The notes under the pieces were generated by a model. It was not told the DNA's origin. It ran no database searches and saw only the letters and a list, made by a program, of their open reading frames with translations. From contig CAVJIP010000031.1 of assembly GCA_963649625.1 (NCBI GenBank), positions 1 through 25,484 on the forward strand: 25,484 nt of DNA. Direction: 5' to 3'. This document shows positions 15,617 through 23,652 of this stretch, piece by piece (position 1 is the stretch's first letter; the number at the start of each line of letters is the position of its first letter). Made by a program: the position numbers and the translations under genes. The DNA comes from HGM13006 sp963649625 (lineage in GTDB: Bacteria > Bacillota > Clostridia > Oscillospirales > Oscillospiraceae).

Positions 15617-16316
15617 AATTGAAAATCTTTATGTGAATTACGGCGGCATTGAGGCCGTAAAGGGGATTTCCCTTGAGGTGCCAGATGGTAGCATCATTAC
15701 CTTGGTGGGGGCCAACGGCGCAGGAAAGTCCACCACCCTCCGCTCCATTGTGGGTCTGGTTCCGGCCAAAAGTGGCTCCATCACCCTGGATGGGGAGGAG
15801 CTGCTGGGCATGAACACCACCGATATTGTGTCCAAGGGCATCACTTTGGTTCCCGAGGGCCGCCATGTATTCCCGGATATGACCGTACTGGAAAACCTGA
15901 AAATCGGCGGCTATCTGCGCAAGGACAGCCTGAAGGACGACATTGAGCGGGTCTACGCCCTGTTCCCCCGGCTGAAGGAACGCTCCTGGCAGGCGGCGGG
16001 CACCCTCTCCGGCGGCGAGCAGCAGATGCTGGCCGTTGGCCGTGCGCTAATGTCCAAGCCCAAGCTGATTATGATGGACGAGCCCTCCCTGGGTCTGGCT
16101 CCCATTATTGTCCAGAGCATTTTCAAAATCATTCAGGAGATCAACAAGCAGGGCACCACGGTGCTTCTCAACGAGCAGAACGCCAATATGGCCTTGAAGG
16201 TGGCGGATTACGGCTATGTCATGGAAACCGGCCGAATCTCCCTCCAGGGCACAGGCGCAGAGCTGCTGGCCAACGAGCAGGTGAAGGAGCTATATTTGGG
16301 CAAATCCAAGCAGTAA
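15609..16316 (+). CDS. livF: Branched-chain amino acid ABC transporter ATPase LivF
   Basis: A 235-residue ATPase, the second nucleotide-binding subunit of the Liv importer. Walker A is GANGAGKSTT near residue 36, the signature is LSGGEQQMLAVGRAL, Walker B is LIMMDEPSLGLAP, and ALKVADYGYVMETGRI is the typical C-terminal part. The switch-region His is replaced by Gln in LLNEQNANMAL, which is normal for LivF. The start ATG lies inside the end of livG (8-base overlap), so translation is coupled. It is the last gene of the operon and is followed by a 12-bp terminator stem. Confidence 0.96.
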   Translation: MLKIENLYVNYGGIEAVKGISLEVPDGSIITLVGANGAGKSTTLRSIVGLVPAKSGSITLDGEELLGMNTTDIVSKGITLVPEGRHVFPDMTVLENLKIGGYLRKDSLKDDIERVYALFPRLKERSWQAAGTLSGGEQQMLAVGRALMSKPKLIMMDEPSLGLAPIIVQSIFKIIQEINKQGTTVLLNEQNANMALKVADYGYVMETGRISLQGTGAELLANEQVKELYLGKSKQ

Positions 16317-16331
16317 CCAATGGCATCGGAA

Positions 16332-16367
16332 AGGGGCTGTCTCACGGCGAGACAGCCCCTCAATTTG
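16332..16367. terminator. Terminator shared by livF and the converging PII-like gene
   Basis: A perfect 12-bp stem AGGGGCTGTCTC (16332-16343) and GAGACAGCCCCT (16349-16360) with the loop ACGGC, followed on the plus strand by CAATTTG. It lies between the stops of two convergent operons. Confidence 0.8.
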
Positions 16368-16379
16368 TAAATTTCCCGA

Positions 16380-17060
16380 TCAATCCAGTCTGGCGGTGTG
16401 GTCAATGGGAAGGGAGATCACCACGGCCTGGGGGGAGGACTTCATGCCGTGAATCCGGTTGATGTCCTCCATGATTTTTTTCCGCTCCTTCTGGGAGGCC
16501 ACAATGGCCAACAGCTCCTTGTCCGACTGGAGGGTGATTCCCGCAAATTTTTTGATTTCCTCCGTGCCCACCCAGCGGGCCCGAATCACGGTGCCCCCTC
16601 TGGCCCCGGCGGCCCGGGCGGTGTCCATGACCGCATCGGTGTAGCCCGGGTTTACGGCCACTAAAATCAGACTGTGATGGTTGCCCTGTTCCATAATCAA
16701 TTCGCCCCTTTCTGGCTCCATTTCCTCGGTTCGGCTCAGTCCAATGGCCAGGATGGCATTTAGGCCGGAAACATCCATGGAGAACGCAATGCCTGGCGTG
16801 TCAAGACCGGAACGGTCATCATCCTTTAAGTAGTACATCAGCTGGCGGATGGTGTCCTTTGGCCCAAGGCTTAAAACCACGTCCCGCTCCGAGGTGCCGA
16901 AGCCCAGAGTATCCAGCAGATGGGAGGAGGCGGTGCCCCGGCCCGGAGACTGAATATGCTGGGTCAGCTTAAACTGCTGATAGACCTTCATCAGCTTCAT
17001 GCCCTTGCCCCGCTCTACAATGGAGACTACAAGCTGCATGGGAGAAATTTTTCCGTCCAA
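16380..17060 (-). CDS. Tandem PII-like signalling protein linked to DUF1538
   Basis: A protein of about 226 residues that looks like two PII-fold domains in series. The N-terminal half starts QLVVSIVERGKGMKLMKVYQQ and continues to IRQLMYYL. The C-terminal half (HSLILVAVNPGYTDAVMDTARAAGARGGTVIRAR) has the clearest PII resemblance, with the AGARGGT segment at the place of the PII B-loop and nucleotide site. The T-loop uridylylation tyrosine of GlnB is not evident. The start is uncertain: TTG at 17060 is chosen because GGGAGGTG lies about 10 bases upstream, while ATG at 17040 is too far and GTG at 17069 too close. It begins 5 bases after the DUF1538 stop, so it likely regulates that transporter. 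Confidence 0.82.
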   Translation of the reverse strand: MDGKISPMQLVVSIVERGKGMKLMKVYQQFKLTQHIQSPGRGTASSHLLDTLGFGTSERDVVLSLGPKDTIRQLMYYLKDDDRSGLDTPGIAFSMDVSGLNAILAIGLSRTEEMEPERGELIMEQGNHHSLILVAVNPGYTDAVMDTARAAGARGGTVIRARWVGTEEIKKFAGITLQSDKELLAIVASQKERKKIMEDINRIHGMKSSPQAVVISLPIDHTARLD

Positions 17061-17065
17061 TTCTG

Positions 17066-18601
17066 TCACACCTCCCAATAGATCATGCTGTCGTCCATTT
17101 GGCTAAGCTCCTCCAACAGGGCCTGGTGCATGGCACGGGAGGCCGCCTGGGAGCGGAGCTTGCCCCAGAGCCCCAGAAGCTGAATGGTACACAGGGGCGT
17201 CATGGCCACCAGGGCCACAATGCCGAAGGCATCCGTGAGCACATTGCCTCCTACCGCCTCACAGGCCCCCATGGCCAGGGGCAGAAGAAAGGTGGTAGTC
17301 ATAGGTCCGGAGGCCACGCCGCCGGAGTCAAAGGCCACGCCGGTGAAGATTTGGGGCACAAAGAAGGTCATGCCCAGGGACAGGGCGTAGCCGGGAATCA
17401 GAAACCACATAATATTCAGCCCCGTCAGAATGCGCAGCATGGCCAGACCCACGGACAGGGCGATGCCAATGGACAGGGCGGCGTTGATGGAGTGCTGGGT
17501 AATGGAGCCGCTGGAGATTTCCTCCACCTGACGGGCCAGAACCTGAACCGCAGGCTCCGCCCGGACGATGAAATATCCCACCAGGGCCCCGATGGGTACC
17601 AGCACCCAGCGGATGGGGCCGGAGGCAATGGTGGCCCCGATGGTGGCACCGGCAGGCATAAAGCCCACATTGACCCCCACCAAAAACAGCACCAGGCCGA
17701 TATAGGTATACAAAAGACCGATCAGGAGCTTGCCCAGCTGATGCCGGCGGAACCGGCGGAACAGCAGCTGGAACAGGGCAAAAATCACAATAATCGGCAG
17801 CAGGGCCACGGCCACCTCCCCGAAGTAGGTGGGAAGCTCCTTTAGAAACAGCTGGGCCGCATCCTGGGTGTTTTCCAATTCCGGAATGGACACCGGGGTA
17901 TAGGAAGCGCCCAGATCCGGCAGGGCAATGCCCAGCACCATCACTGAAAGGATCGGGCCGATGGAGCACAGGGAAATCAGGCCGAAGGAGTCGCTGCTGG
18001 AGTTTTTGTCACTTCGGATCGAGGCCATGCCGATGCCCAGAGCCATAATAAAGGGCACGGTAATGGGGCCGGTGGTGACGCCCCCGGAGTCAAAGGCGGC
18101 GGGCACAAAGCAGTCCGGGGCAAACCAGGACAGAATAAATACGATGCAGTAGAAAAAAACAAGGGTATAGGACAGGGGAATGTTCAGGAGCATACGCACC
18201 TGGGACACCACCAGGAAAAACCCAACCCCTACGGCTACGGCCAAAATCAGGGTCATGTTGGGAACGGTGGGGAGCTGCTCCGCCAAAACCTGAAGGTCAG
18301 GCTCAGCAATCGTCACCACCAGGCCCAGAATGAGACACACCAGCAGAGGAAGGCCGATATGCTTGGCCCGGCTGATTTCCACGCCGATGCCGTCTCCCAT
18401 GGGAATCATGGACATATCCACACCCAGAGTAAACAATCCCATGCCCACCACCAGCAGCAGGGCACCGAACAGAAACAGCAGCAGGGTGCCGGGGGTCAGG
18501 GGTGCAATGGTCACACTGATGGCCAGCACAATGCCGGTAATGGGCAGAACGGCGGCCAGGGATTCCCGGATTTTTTCCATCAGAAGCTCATTGTGACGCA
18601 A
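17066..18601 (-). CDS. DUF1538 membrane protein, fused UmpA-UmpB-like transporter
   Basis: A 511-residue polytopic membrane protein with two homologous halves. AAFDSGGVTTGP (169-179) in half one is repeated as VAFDSGGVASGP (422-433). GLFTLGVDMSMIPMGDGIG and VLFLVGVNVGFMPAGATIG are also equivalent, as are AEPDLQVLAEQL and AEPAVQVLARQV. From memory, the two-gene UmpAB of Halomonas (DUF1538) was reported as a Na+(Li+,K+)/H+ antiporter; here both halves are one chain. Ion transport is therefore inference from the family. The start is TTG at 18601, with AAAGGAGG properly spaced; ATG at 18580 has no ribosome site. The adjacent PII-like gene suggests nucleotide-dependent gating. Confidence 0.88.
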   Translation of the reverse strand: MRHNELLMEKIRESLAAVLPITGIVLAISVTIAPLTPGTLLLFLFGALLLVVGMGLFTLGVDMSMIPMGDGIGVEISRAKHIGLPLLVCLILGLVVTIAEPDLQVLAEQLPTVPNMTLILAVAVGVGFFLVVSQVRMLLNIPLSYTLVFFYCIVFILSWFAPDCFVPAAFDSGGVTTGPITVPFIMALGIGMASIRSDKNSSSDSFGLISLCSIGPILSVMVLGIALPDLGASYTPVSIPELENTQDAAQLFLKELPTYFGEVAVALLPIIVIFALFQLLFRRFRRHQLGKLLIGLLYTYIGLVLFLVGVNVGFMPAGATIGATIASGPIRWVLVPIGALVGYFIVRAEPAVQVLARQVEEISSGSITQHSINAALSIGIALSVGLAMLRILTGLNIMWFLIPGYALSLGMTFFVPQIFTGVAFDSGGVASGPMTTTFLLPLAMGACEAVGGNVLTDAFGIVALVAMTPLCTIQLLGLWGKLRSQAASRAMHQALLEELSQMDDSMIYWEV

Positions 18602-18635
18602 AAGACTCCTCCTTTCAAAGTCAGGTTTAAGTGGT

Positions 18636-18650
18636 TGCCGCAAAGCGGCA
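18636..18650 (-). promoter_or_regulatory. Small leader hairpin of the DUF1538 gene
   Basis: TGCCGC and GCGGCA arms around a 3-base loop in the roughly 60-base 5' leader. It lies about 15 bases upstream of the ribosome site; function unknown. Confidence 0.3.
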
Positions 18651-18669
18651 GATTCATAGATTTGTTCTT

Positions 18670-18698
18670 ATTATAGCATAAAATCCGGGGTTTTTCCA
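18670..18698 (-). promoter_or_regulatory. Sigma-A promoter of the DUF1538-PII operon
   Basis: On the minus strand: TGGAAA (18698-18693), 17-base spacer ending TGC, TATAAT (18675-18670), an extended -10 promoter. Confidence 0.7.
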
Positions 18699-18737
18699 GT
18701 GAACAAATGGTGAATCCTTAATTTTTCCCCAAAAACG

Positions 18738-18765
18738 TGGAAATGAGAGGCAGATGCGCTATAAT
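18738..18765 (+). promoter_or_regulatory. Sigma-A promoter of the small unknown gene
   Basis: TGGAAA (18738-18743), 16-base spacer, TATAAT (18760-18765). It is divergent from the DUF1538 promoter with the -35 elements about 40 bases apart. Confidence 0.6.
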
Positions 18766-18785
18766 GAGAAAAGGGAGGCGGTGTT

Positions 18786-19130
18786 ATGCTGGATCAGACC
18801 TATAATCGTCAGTTTGTAAGCGCCCTTGTGGGGCGGCGGCTCCGGCCGGGGCAGATGCCCCAGGCCCATCGGGGCCGTCCCATGTTTGCCCTTTGGGGGG
18901 AGGATGCGGGGCTGCCGCCGGGGGACGTACACTTCCACCGGGCCTATCGCATCTATTTGGACTATGACGAAAGCCTGACCATCACCCAGGCGGAGGTGGT
19001 GGTGGAGGGCGATCTGATCAGTCCCTGCAGCGGCTATATGCCCGAGGCCCTGGATCAATTTGACCTGGAGCCGGTGCTGGCCTGGTGCATGGCCAGAACA
19101 AAGCCCGGGATGGAGATGAAAAATTCATAA
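18786..19130 (+). CDS. Hypothetical protein, 114 residues
   Basis: I do not recognise this family. The case for a real gene is a good promoter (TATAAT at 18760-18765), GGGAGG 9 bases before the ATG, and a protein with ordinary composition. The N-terminus MLDQTYNRQFVSALVGRRLRP is basic and helical, followed by a central segment (HFHRAYRIYLDYDESLTITQAEVVVEGDL) that looks like beta strands. The C-terminus has DQFDLEPVLAWCMARTKPG. There are two cysteines and no signal peptide or membrane helix. It ends 71 bases before capA, which has its own promoter. A cytoplasmic small-domain protein is all that can be said. Confidence 0.7.
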   Translation: MLDQTYNRQFVSALVGRRLRPGQMPQAHRGRPMFALWGEDAGLPPGDVHFHRAYRIYLDYDESLTITQAEVVVEGDLISPCSGYMPEALDQFDLEPVLAWCMARTKPGMEMKNS

Positions 19131-19138
19131 AATATCCA

Positions 19139-19167
19139 TTGTCTCCCGGCGAAAAATGTTGTAAAAT
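19139..19167 (+). promoter_or_regulatory. Sigma-A promoter of the capA-like gene
   Basis: TTGTCT (19139-19144), 17-base spacer, TAAAAT (19162-19167), 35 bases before the ATG at 19202. Confidence 0.65.
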
Positions 19168-19201
19168 AAAGCGGTGTATTTTCCAGAGAGGAGCCGTGTG
19201 C

Positions 19202-20767
19202 ATGGCACAGCAGCAAGGCAGACAAAATTCAACCGATTCCCGCCCCGGAGGCGGTGCATATTCCCGGCCCCAGGCCGATCAGGCCGGGCTGACTGCTGCC
19301 CAGAAAAAGGCCCGGGCCCGTCGGCGGCAGGAGCTGCTGCGCAGGCGGCGGCGTCACCGGAGAGCCCGTATTGGCATTGGGCTGCTGGTGCTGCTTTTTG
19401 CGGCGGCCTACCTGATTTTTTTCCTCTGGGGCACAGGCGGCATTCCCGAGGACGGGGGCCTGGACGAGGCGGATACCGGCGTGGAGGACGATGAGATCGC
19501 CGAGGAGGCGGCCTACACGGGCCCGCCTGTGGCTACTATCGCCTTTGTGGGAGATATTTCCGTCTCGGCAGATCAGGTCAAGGCGGCCACCAAGGCAGAC
19601 GGCACCTATGACTTCGCCGCAGCCTTTACGGATGTGGCCAAGTATTTTTCCACAGATCAGGTGGCCTATGCGGTGGGAGACTTTGAGACGAACATGGTGG
19701 ACGATCTGGCCTATGGGAGCGAGCCCTATTACAACGCCCCGGTGGAGCTGGCCGGGGCCCTGCGGGGACTGGGAATGCGGCTGGTGTCTACGGCCAACAC
19801 CTACGCCCTGAACAACGGCATTGACGGCCTGACCTCTACCAAGAACTATCTCACCGAGGCAAAGCTCCGCTCCGTGGGCACCTATCTGTCCCAGGAGGAG
19901 CGGGACAAAAACGGCGGTGCGTACATCCGAAATATCCACAAAATCAAGTTTGCCTTTCTGGCCTACACCAAGGGCACGGATTCCGTCACCATGCCCGAGG
20001 GGTGTAGCTATGCCCTGAACACCCTGTACACGGACTATTCCGACTACTGGTCTGACCTGCGGAGCAGCCAGATTCGCCAGGATGTGCAGGCGGCCAAGGA
20101 CGCCGGTGCGGATGTCATTATTGCCCTGGTGCATTGGGGCAGCGAATATAACCGCACCGTGTCGGAGCCTCAGCGGGAGGCGGCGGAGCTGCTACTGGAA
20201 AACGGGGTGGACGTGATTATCGGCACCCATTCTCACCTGGTCAATGAAATGGGCTTCCAGACGGTGGAGCGAAACGATGGCACCACCAAGGAGTGCTTTG
20301 TGGCCTATGGTCTGGGGGATTTCTATACGGACCCCACCCAGGACAACGCCAAGCAGTCCATGATTTTGAATCTGCAATTCTCCAAGGCCGATGACGGTGC
20401 GGTTTCCATTACCAAGGCCAGCTATGTGCCCATTTATCAGCATATCTATCAGGTCAGCGGCGTAAAGCACTTTGAGGTGCTGGACGTTTACAGCAATCTG
20501 GCGGAGCTGAAGCGGGCAGAGTCCCTGACCACGGCCCAGGCGGAGCTGTTTAACCAGCTACTGGACACGGTAGACACCATGCACAACTATGGAGGCCAGG
20601 AGCTGGATGCGGGCCCTGCCGATGAGGATCGGCGCATTGTGGAAAAGGCCCTGACCGAGGGAGAAATCTCCGACAGTGAGATTCGCCAGCTTCGGGAGGC
20701 AGAGGCCAAGGCCGCCCAGGAGGCCCAGGAAGCCTCCGATCAGGAAACGGACGAAACAGCAGAATAA
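19202..20767 (+). CDS. CapA-family (PGA_cap) surface protein
   Basis: A 521-residue protein with a cytoplasmic Arg-rich N-terminus (about 36-56), one membrane anchor at 57-77 (IGIGLLVLLFAAAYLIFFLW), an acidic spacer to about 105, and an extracytoplasmic CapA/PGA_cap calcineurin-like domain. Typical segments are ATIAFVGDISVS, YAVGDFETNM, TANTYALNNG, IIALVHWGSEYN, IGTHSHLV and AYGLGDFYT. The domain occurs in poly-gamma-glutamate capsule synthesis, but no capB or capC gene is nearby, so capsule production is not supported. A surface hydrolase role is more cautious. The ATG at 19202 is set by GAGAGGAG upstream. The last 50 residues are a Glu/Ala-rich coiled tail. The gene has its own promoter and ends at a 12-bp hairpin. 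Confidence 0.88.
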   Translation: MAQQQGRQNSTDSRPGGGAYSRPQADQAGLTAAQKKARARRRQELLRRRRRHRRARIGIGLLVLLFAAAYLIFFLWGTGGIPEDGGLDEADTGVEDDEIAEEAAYTGPPVATIAFVGDISVSADQVKAATKADGTYDFAAAFTDVAKYFSTDQVAYAVGDFETNMVDDLAYGSEPYYNAPVELAGALRGLGMRLVSTANTYALNNGIDGLTSTKNYLTEAKLRSVGTYLSQEERDKNGGAYIRNIHKIKFAFLAYTKGTDSVTMPEGCSYALNTLYTDYSDYWSDLRSSQIRQDVQAAKDAGADVIIALVHWGSEYNRTVSEPQREAAELLLENGVDVIIGTHSHLVNEMGFQTVERNDGTTKECFVAYGLGDFYTDPTQDNAKQSMILNLQFSKADDGAVSITKASYVPIYQHIYQVSGVKHFEVLDVYSNLAELKRAESLTTAQAELFNQLLDTVDTMHNYGGQELDAGPADEDRRIVEKALTEGEISDSEIRQLREAEAKAAQEAQEASDQETDETAE

Positions 20768-20770
20768 CTC

Positions 20771-20800
20771 AGCGGCAGACATCCTTTCATGTCTGCCGCT
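20771..20800. terminator. Hairpin between the convergent capA-like and nth genes
   Basis: A perfect 12-bp stem AGCGGCAGACAT (20771-20782) and ATGTCTGCCGCT (20789-20800), loop CCTTTC. There is no T tract on either side, yet its place between two stops favours a bidirectional 3'-end structure. Confidence 0.65.
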
Positions 20801-20816
20801 GCTTCATGCTATGATG

Positions 20817-21461
20817 CTATTGAGTGTCCCCCAGGGCCGTAAAGAAATCACAGTAGGGGGCCAGGGCGCAGGCCCCGCATTTGGGATTCCGTGCGGTACA
20901 GACCGCCCGTCCGTGCAGGACGATCCGATGGCAGAAATCGCTGCTCTCCTCCGGGGGGATCATCTGGCGAAGCTGTATTTCCACCTTTAATGGGTCTTTT
21001 CCCTGACTTAGGCCCAGCTTGCCGCAGATGCGGATACAGTGGGTGTCGCAGACATAGCCCTCCTGGCCGTAAAGATCCCCCAGCAGAAGATTGGCGGTTT
21101 TCCGGCCCACTCCCGGGAGCTTCAGCAGGTCGGCCATATTGTCGGGCACCCTTCCCCCAAAGTCGGACAGCAGCATCCGGCAGGCCAGCACAATGTCCCG
21201 GGCCTTGTGGTGATAAAAGCCGCAGGAGTGGACAATTTTTTCCACCTGGGCTATGTCCGCCTGGGCAAAGGCCTCCAGGGTGGGATAGGCGGCAAACAGC
21301 TCCGGCGTCACCTGGTTCACCCGGGCATCGGTACACTGGGCGGAGAGCCGCACGGCGATCATCAGCTGATAGTCCTTGCCGTAGTGCAGGGCGCAGGGGG
21401 CCTCCGGGTACAGGGCCTCCAGAGCTCCGAGAATCCTTGTGACCTTTTCTGTTGTTTCCAT
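20817..21461 (-). CDS. nth: Endonuclease III (DNA glycosylase/AP lyase)
   Basis: A 214-residue base-excision repair enzyme that removes oxidised pyrimidines and nicks at the abasic site. The helix-hairpin-helix LPGVGRKTA spans 115-123 with catalytic Lys121, and the catalytic Asp is Asp139 in CDTHC. The iron-sulphur cluster loop is complete: Cys188, Cys195, Cys198 and Cys204, in the standard C-x6-C-x2-C-x5-C spacing. The length is normal. The start ATG at 21461 has only a weak ribosome site (GGGGGAAAG). It lies 55 bases downstream of proA on the same strand, with no clear terminator between, so it is probably the third gene of the proBA transcript. Confidence 0.96.
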   Translation of the reverse strand: METTEKVTRILGALEALYPEAPCALHYGKDYQLMIAVRLSAQCTDARVNQVTPELFAAYPTLEAFAQADIAQVEKIVHSCGFYHHKARDIVLACRMLLSDFGGRVPDNMADLLKLPGVGRKTANLLLGDLYGQEGYVCDTHCIRICGKLGLSQGKDPLKVEIQLRQMIPPEESSDFCHRIVLHGRAVCTARNPKCGACALAPYCDFFTALGDTQ

Positions 21462-21516
21462 GGCTTTCCCCCGATTCCTGTTTTATGCCGCCGGTTTCCC
21501 CTTGCCGGGAAAAATG

Positions 21517-22773
21517 TTACCGCACCTGCCCGTTTCCGTGGATGATATATTTATAGGTACACAGCTCCTCCAGGCCCATAGGCCCTCTGGCGTGGAGCTT
21601 CTGGGTGGAAATGCCCATTTCACAGCCCAGGCCGAACTCTCCCCCGTCGGTAAACCGGGTGGAGGCGTTTACATACACCGCCGCAGAATCCACGCAGGCG
21701 GTGAACCGATCCGCCGCAGTCTTGTCCGCAGTCACAATGCAGTCGGAGTGGCCGGTGGAGTGCCGGGCAATGTGGCCGATGGCCTCCTCCAGGCTGTCCA
21801 CCAGTTTTACCGCCAGGATGTAGTCCAAAAACTCCCTGTCAAAGTCCCCTTCCCCGGCGGGAACGGACTCCAGCAGTGCCCCGGCCTCCGGGTCAGCCCG
21901 AAATTCCACCGGCTGCTTGCCCTCTGCCGCCCGGTTTTCCCGAAGCCGCCGCTGGAGCATAGGCAGAAATTCCTCCGCCACGTCCCGGTGCACCAGCAGC
22001 ACCTCCTGGGCGTTGCACACCGAGGGCCGGCTGGTTTTGGCGTTTTCCACAATGTTCACCGCCATGGTCAGGTCTGCCGCCTGATCCACATACACATGAC
22101 AGATGCCGGTGCCCGTCTGGATACAGGGCACCTTGGCGTTTTCCGTCACCGCCCGAATCAGCCCTGCGCCGCCTCTGGGAATCAGCAGGTCTACCAGTCC
22201 CACGGCGGTCATCAGCTCCTTGGCGCTTTTTCGGCTGGTGTCGGAGACCAGGCTGATCAGCTCCTCCGGCAGACCCACCTGGGCAAGGCCCTTCCCCATG
22301 GCCTTGACAATGGCCTCGGCGGAACCATAGGCCTCCTTGCCGCCCCGGAGCACGCAGACGTTTCCGCTTTTCAGGGCCAGGGCCGCCGCATCGGAGGTGA
22401 CGTTGGGCCGGCTTTCATAGATGATGGCCACCACCCCCATGGGCACCGCCACCTTCTCAATCACCAGGCCGTTGGGCCGGTCTATCCACCGGAGCACCTG
22501 TCCCACCGGATCCGGCAGCAGGGCCACCTGGCGAATCCCCTCGGCCATGGCTTCGATGCGCTCCGGATTCAGAGCCAGCCGATCCAGCATCACCGGGGAG
22601 ATTTTCCCCTGGGCGGCCTTCAAATCCTTGGCGTTGGCCCTTAAAATAGCCTCTTGCTCCTCTACCAGGGCCTGAGCCATGGACAGGAGTGCCTGATTCT
22701 TCTGCTCCGTGCTGGCCTGGGCCAGAACAGGAACGGCGGTCTTTGCCCTCTGGAGCAGCTCCGCAGTGGTCAT
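21517..22773 (-). CDS. proA: Glutamate-5-semialdehyde dehydrogenase (gamma-glutamyl phosphate reductase)
   Basis: ProA reduces gamma-glutamyl phosphate to glutamate semialdehyde in proline synthesis, using NADPH. The 418-residue protein belongs to the aldehyde dehydrogenase superfamily. The nucleophile is Cys253 in SRPSVCNAQEVLL, and the conserved YESRPNVTSDAAALALKSGN lies at 119-138. PRGGAGLI and the C-terminal TRFTDGGEFGLGCEMGISTQKLHARGPMGLEELCTYKY are also typical. Two starts are possible: ATG at 22779 overlaps the proB stop as TAATG, and ATG at 22773 is better spaced from AAGGGG. I chose the second. Either way, translation is coupled to proB. Confidence 0.96.
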   Translation of the reverse strand: MTTAELLQRAKTAVPVLAQASTEQKNQALLSMAQALVEEQEAILRANAKDLKAAQGKISPVMLDRLALNPERIEAMAEGIRQVALLPDPVGQVLRWIDRPNGLVIEKVAVPMGVVAIIYESRPNVTSDAAALALKSGNVCVLRGGKEAYGSAEAIVKAMGKGLAQVGLPEELISLVSDTSRKSAKELMTAVGLVDLLIPRGGAGLIRAVTENAKVPCIQTGTGICHVYVDQAADLTMAVNIVENAKTSRPSVCNAQEVLLVHRDVAEEFLPMLQRRLRENRAAEGKQPVEFRADPEAGALLESVPAGEGDFDREFLDYILAVKLVDSLEEAIGHIARHSTGHSDCIVTADKTAADRFTACVDSAAVYVNASTRFTDGGEFGLGCEMGISTQKLHARGPMGLEELCTYKYIIHGNGQVR

Positions 22774-22778
22774 GATCA

Positions 22779-23546
22779 TTACCCCTTTCTTAAAAATCTG
22801 GTTCCCACCGGGACACCGTTTAGAATATCGTAAAGGACGTCAGGTCGTTTCCCGTTGGAAATTATCACATCGCAGCCATGGCTTGTGGCAATTTCCACCG
22901 CATGGAGCTTGGTGGTCATGCCGCCGGTACTCAGCTCCGAGCCCTTGCCCTGAGCCAGGGCCCAGATCTCCGGGGTCAAATCCTCCACCTGGGACAAGAG
23001 CCTGGCGTTAGGCTCCCGGTGAGGGTCGGCGGTGTACAGCCCCTCAATGTCGCTGAGAATCACCAGCAGCTCCGCATTCACATGAACCGCCACAATGGCT
23101 CCCAGGGTGTCGTTGTCCCCGATTTTAATCTCGTCGGTGACAATGGTGTCGTTTTCGTTGATAATAGGCAGGGCCCCCAGCTCCAGCAGCCGGAACAGGG
23201 TGTTGCGGAAGTTCTCCCGGCGGTCCTGATGCTCCAGGTCGTCCCCGGTGAGGAGAATCTGGGCCACCGTATGGTTGTATTCGGAAAAGGCCTTGTCATA
23301 GATATACATCAGCTCACACTGGCCCACGGCGGCGGCCGCCTGCTTGGTGGGCATATCTCCGGGCCAATGGCCCAGACTCAGCTTCCCCACCCCCATGCCG
23401 ATGGCGCCGGAGGACACCAGAATGATTTCATTCCCGGCGTTTTTCAGGTCACTGAGCACCTTGCACAGATGCTCCACCTGGCGGATGTTCAGATGCCCCG
23501 AAGCATGGGTCAGGGTAGAGGTCCCCACTTTTACACAGATACGCAT
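22779..23546 (-). CDS. proB: Glutamate 5-kinase, short form
   Basis: ProB phosphorylates glutamate as the first step of proline synthesis. The 255-residue protein is the amino-acid-kinase domain alone: VKVGTSTLTH at the N-terminus, LVSSGAIGMG near 44-53, PIINENDTI, GDNDTLGAIVA, and STGGMTTKLHAVEIA. The C-terminal PUA domain of the E. coli enzyme (367 residues) is absent, which is common among Firmicutes. Proline feedback sites lie in the kinase domain, so inhibition may persist. The gene has a sigma-A promoter just upstream (TATAAT) and a weak ribosome site (GAAAGTGAAG). No T-box leader is present between promoter and start. Confidence 0.96.
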   Translation of the reverse strand: MRICVKVGTSTLTHASGHLNIRQVEHLCKVLSDLKNAGNEIILVSSGAIGMGVGKLSLGHWPGDMPTKQAAAAVGQCELMYIYDKAFSEYNHTVAQILLTGDDLEHQDRRENFRNTLFRLLELGALPIINENDTIVTDEIKIGDNDTLGAIVAVHVNAELLVILSDIEGLYTADPHREPNARLLSQVEDLTPEIWALAQGKGSELSTGGMTTKLHAVEIATSHGCDVIISNGKRPDVLYDILNGVPVGTRFLRKG

Positions 23547-23575
23547 ACTTCACTTTCTTTCAATGAATTGTTCTC

Positions 23576-23604
23576 ATTATACGAAATCTCCGCCCAATCT
23601 GCAA
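23576..23604 (-). promoter_or_regulatory. Sigma-A promoter of proBA-nth
   Basis: On the minus strand: TTGCAG (23604-23599), 17-base spacer, TATAAT (23581-23576). The leader to the proB ATG is about 25 bases, leaving no room for a riboswitch or T-box. Confidence 0.65.
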
Positions 23605-23615
23605 GGGCTATTTTC

Positions 23616-23646
23616 GCAAAAACAGGACGCACCCGGTGCGTCCTGT
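23616..23646 (-). terminator. Rho-independent terminator of the monooxygenase-like gene
   Basis: Stem ACAGGACGCAC and GTGCGTCCTGT (23622-23632 with 23636-23646), loop of 3, followed on the minus strand by TTTTG. It starts 7 bases after the stop of the upstream gene and separates that operon from proBA. Confidence 0.85.
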
Positions 23647-23652
23647 CCCTTT

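Noticed and set aside
19202..20767. A capsule (poly-gamma-glutamate) operon
   Set aside because: Only a CapA-like domain is present; no ligase or export genes lie nearby.
23547..23640. A T-box or riboswitch controlling proBA
   Set aside because: The leader between TATAAT and the proB start is only about 25 bases, and the hairpin upstream is the terminator of the preceding gene.
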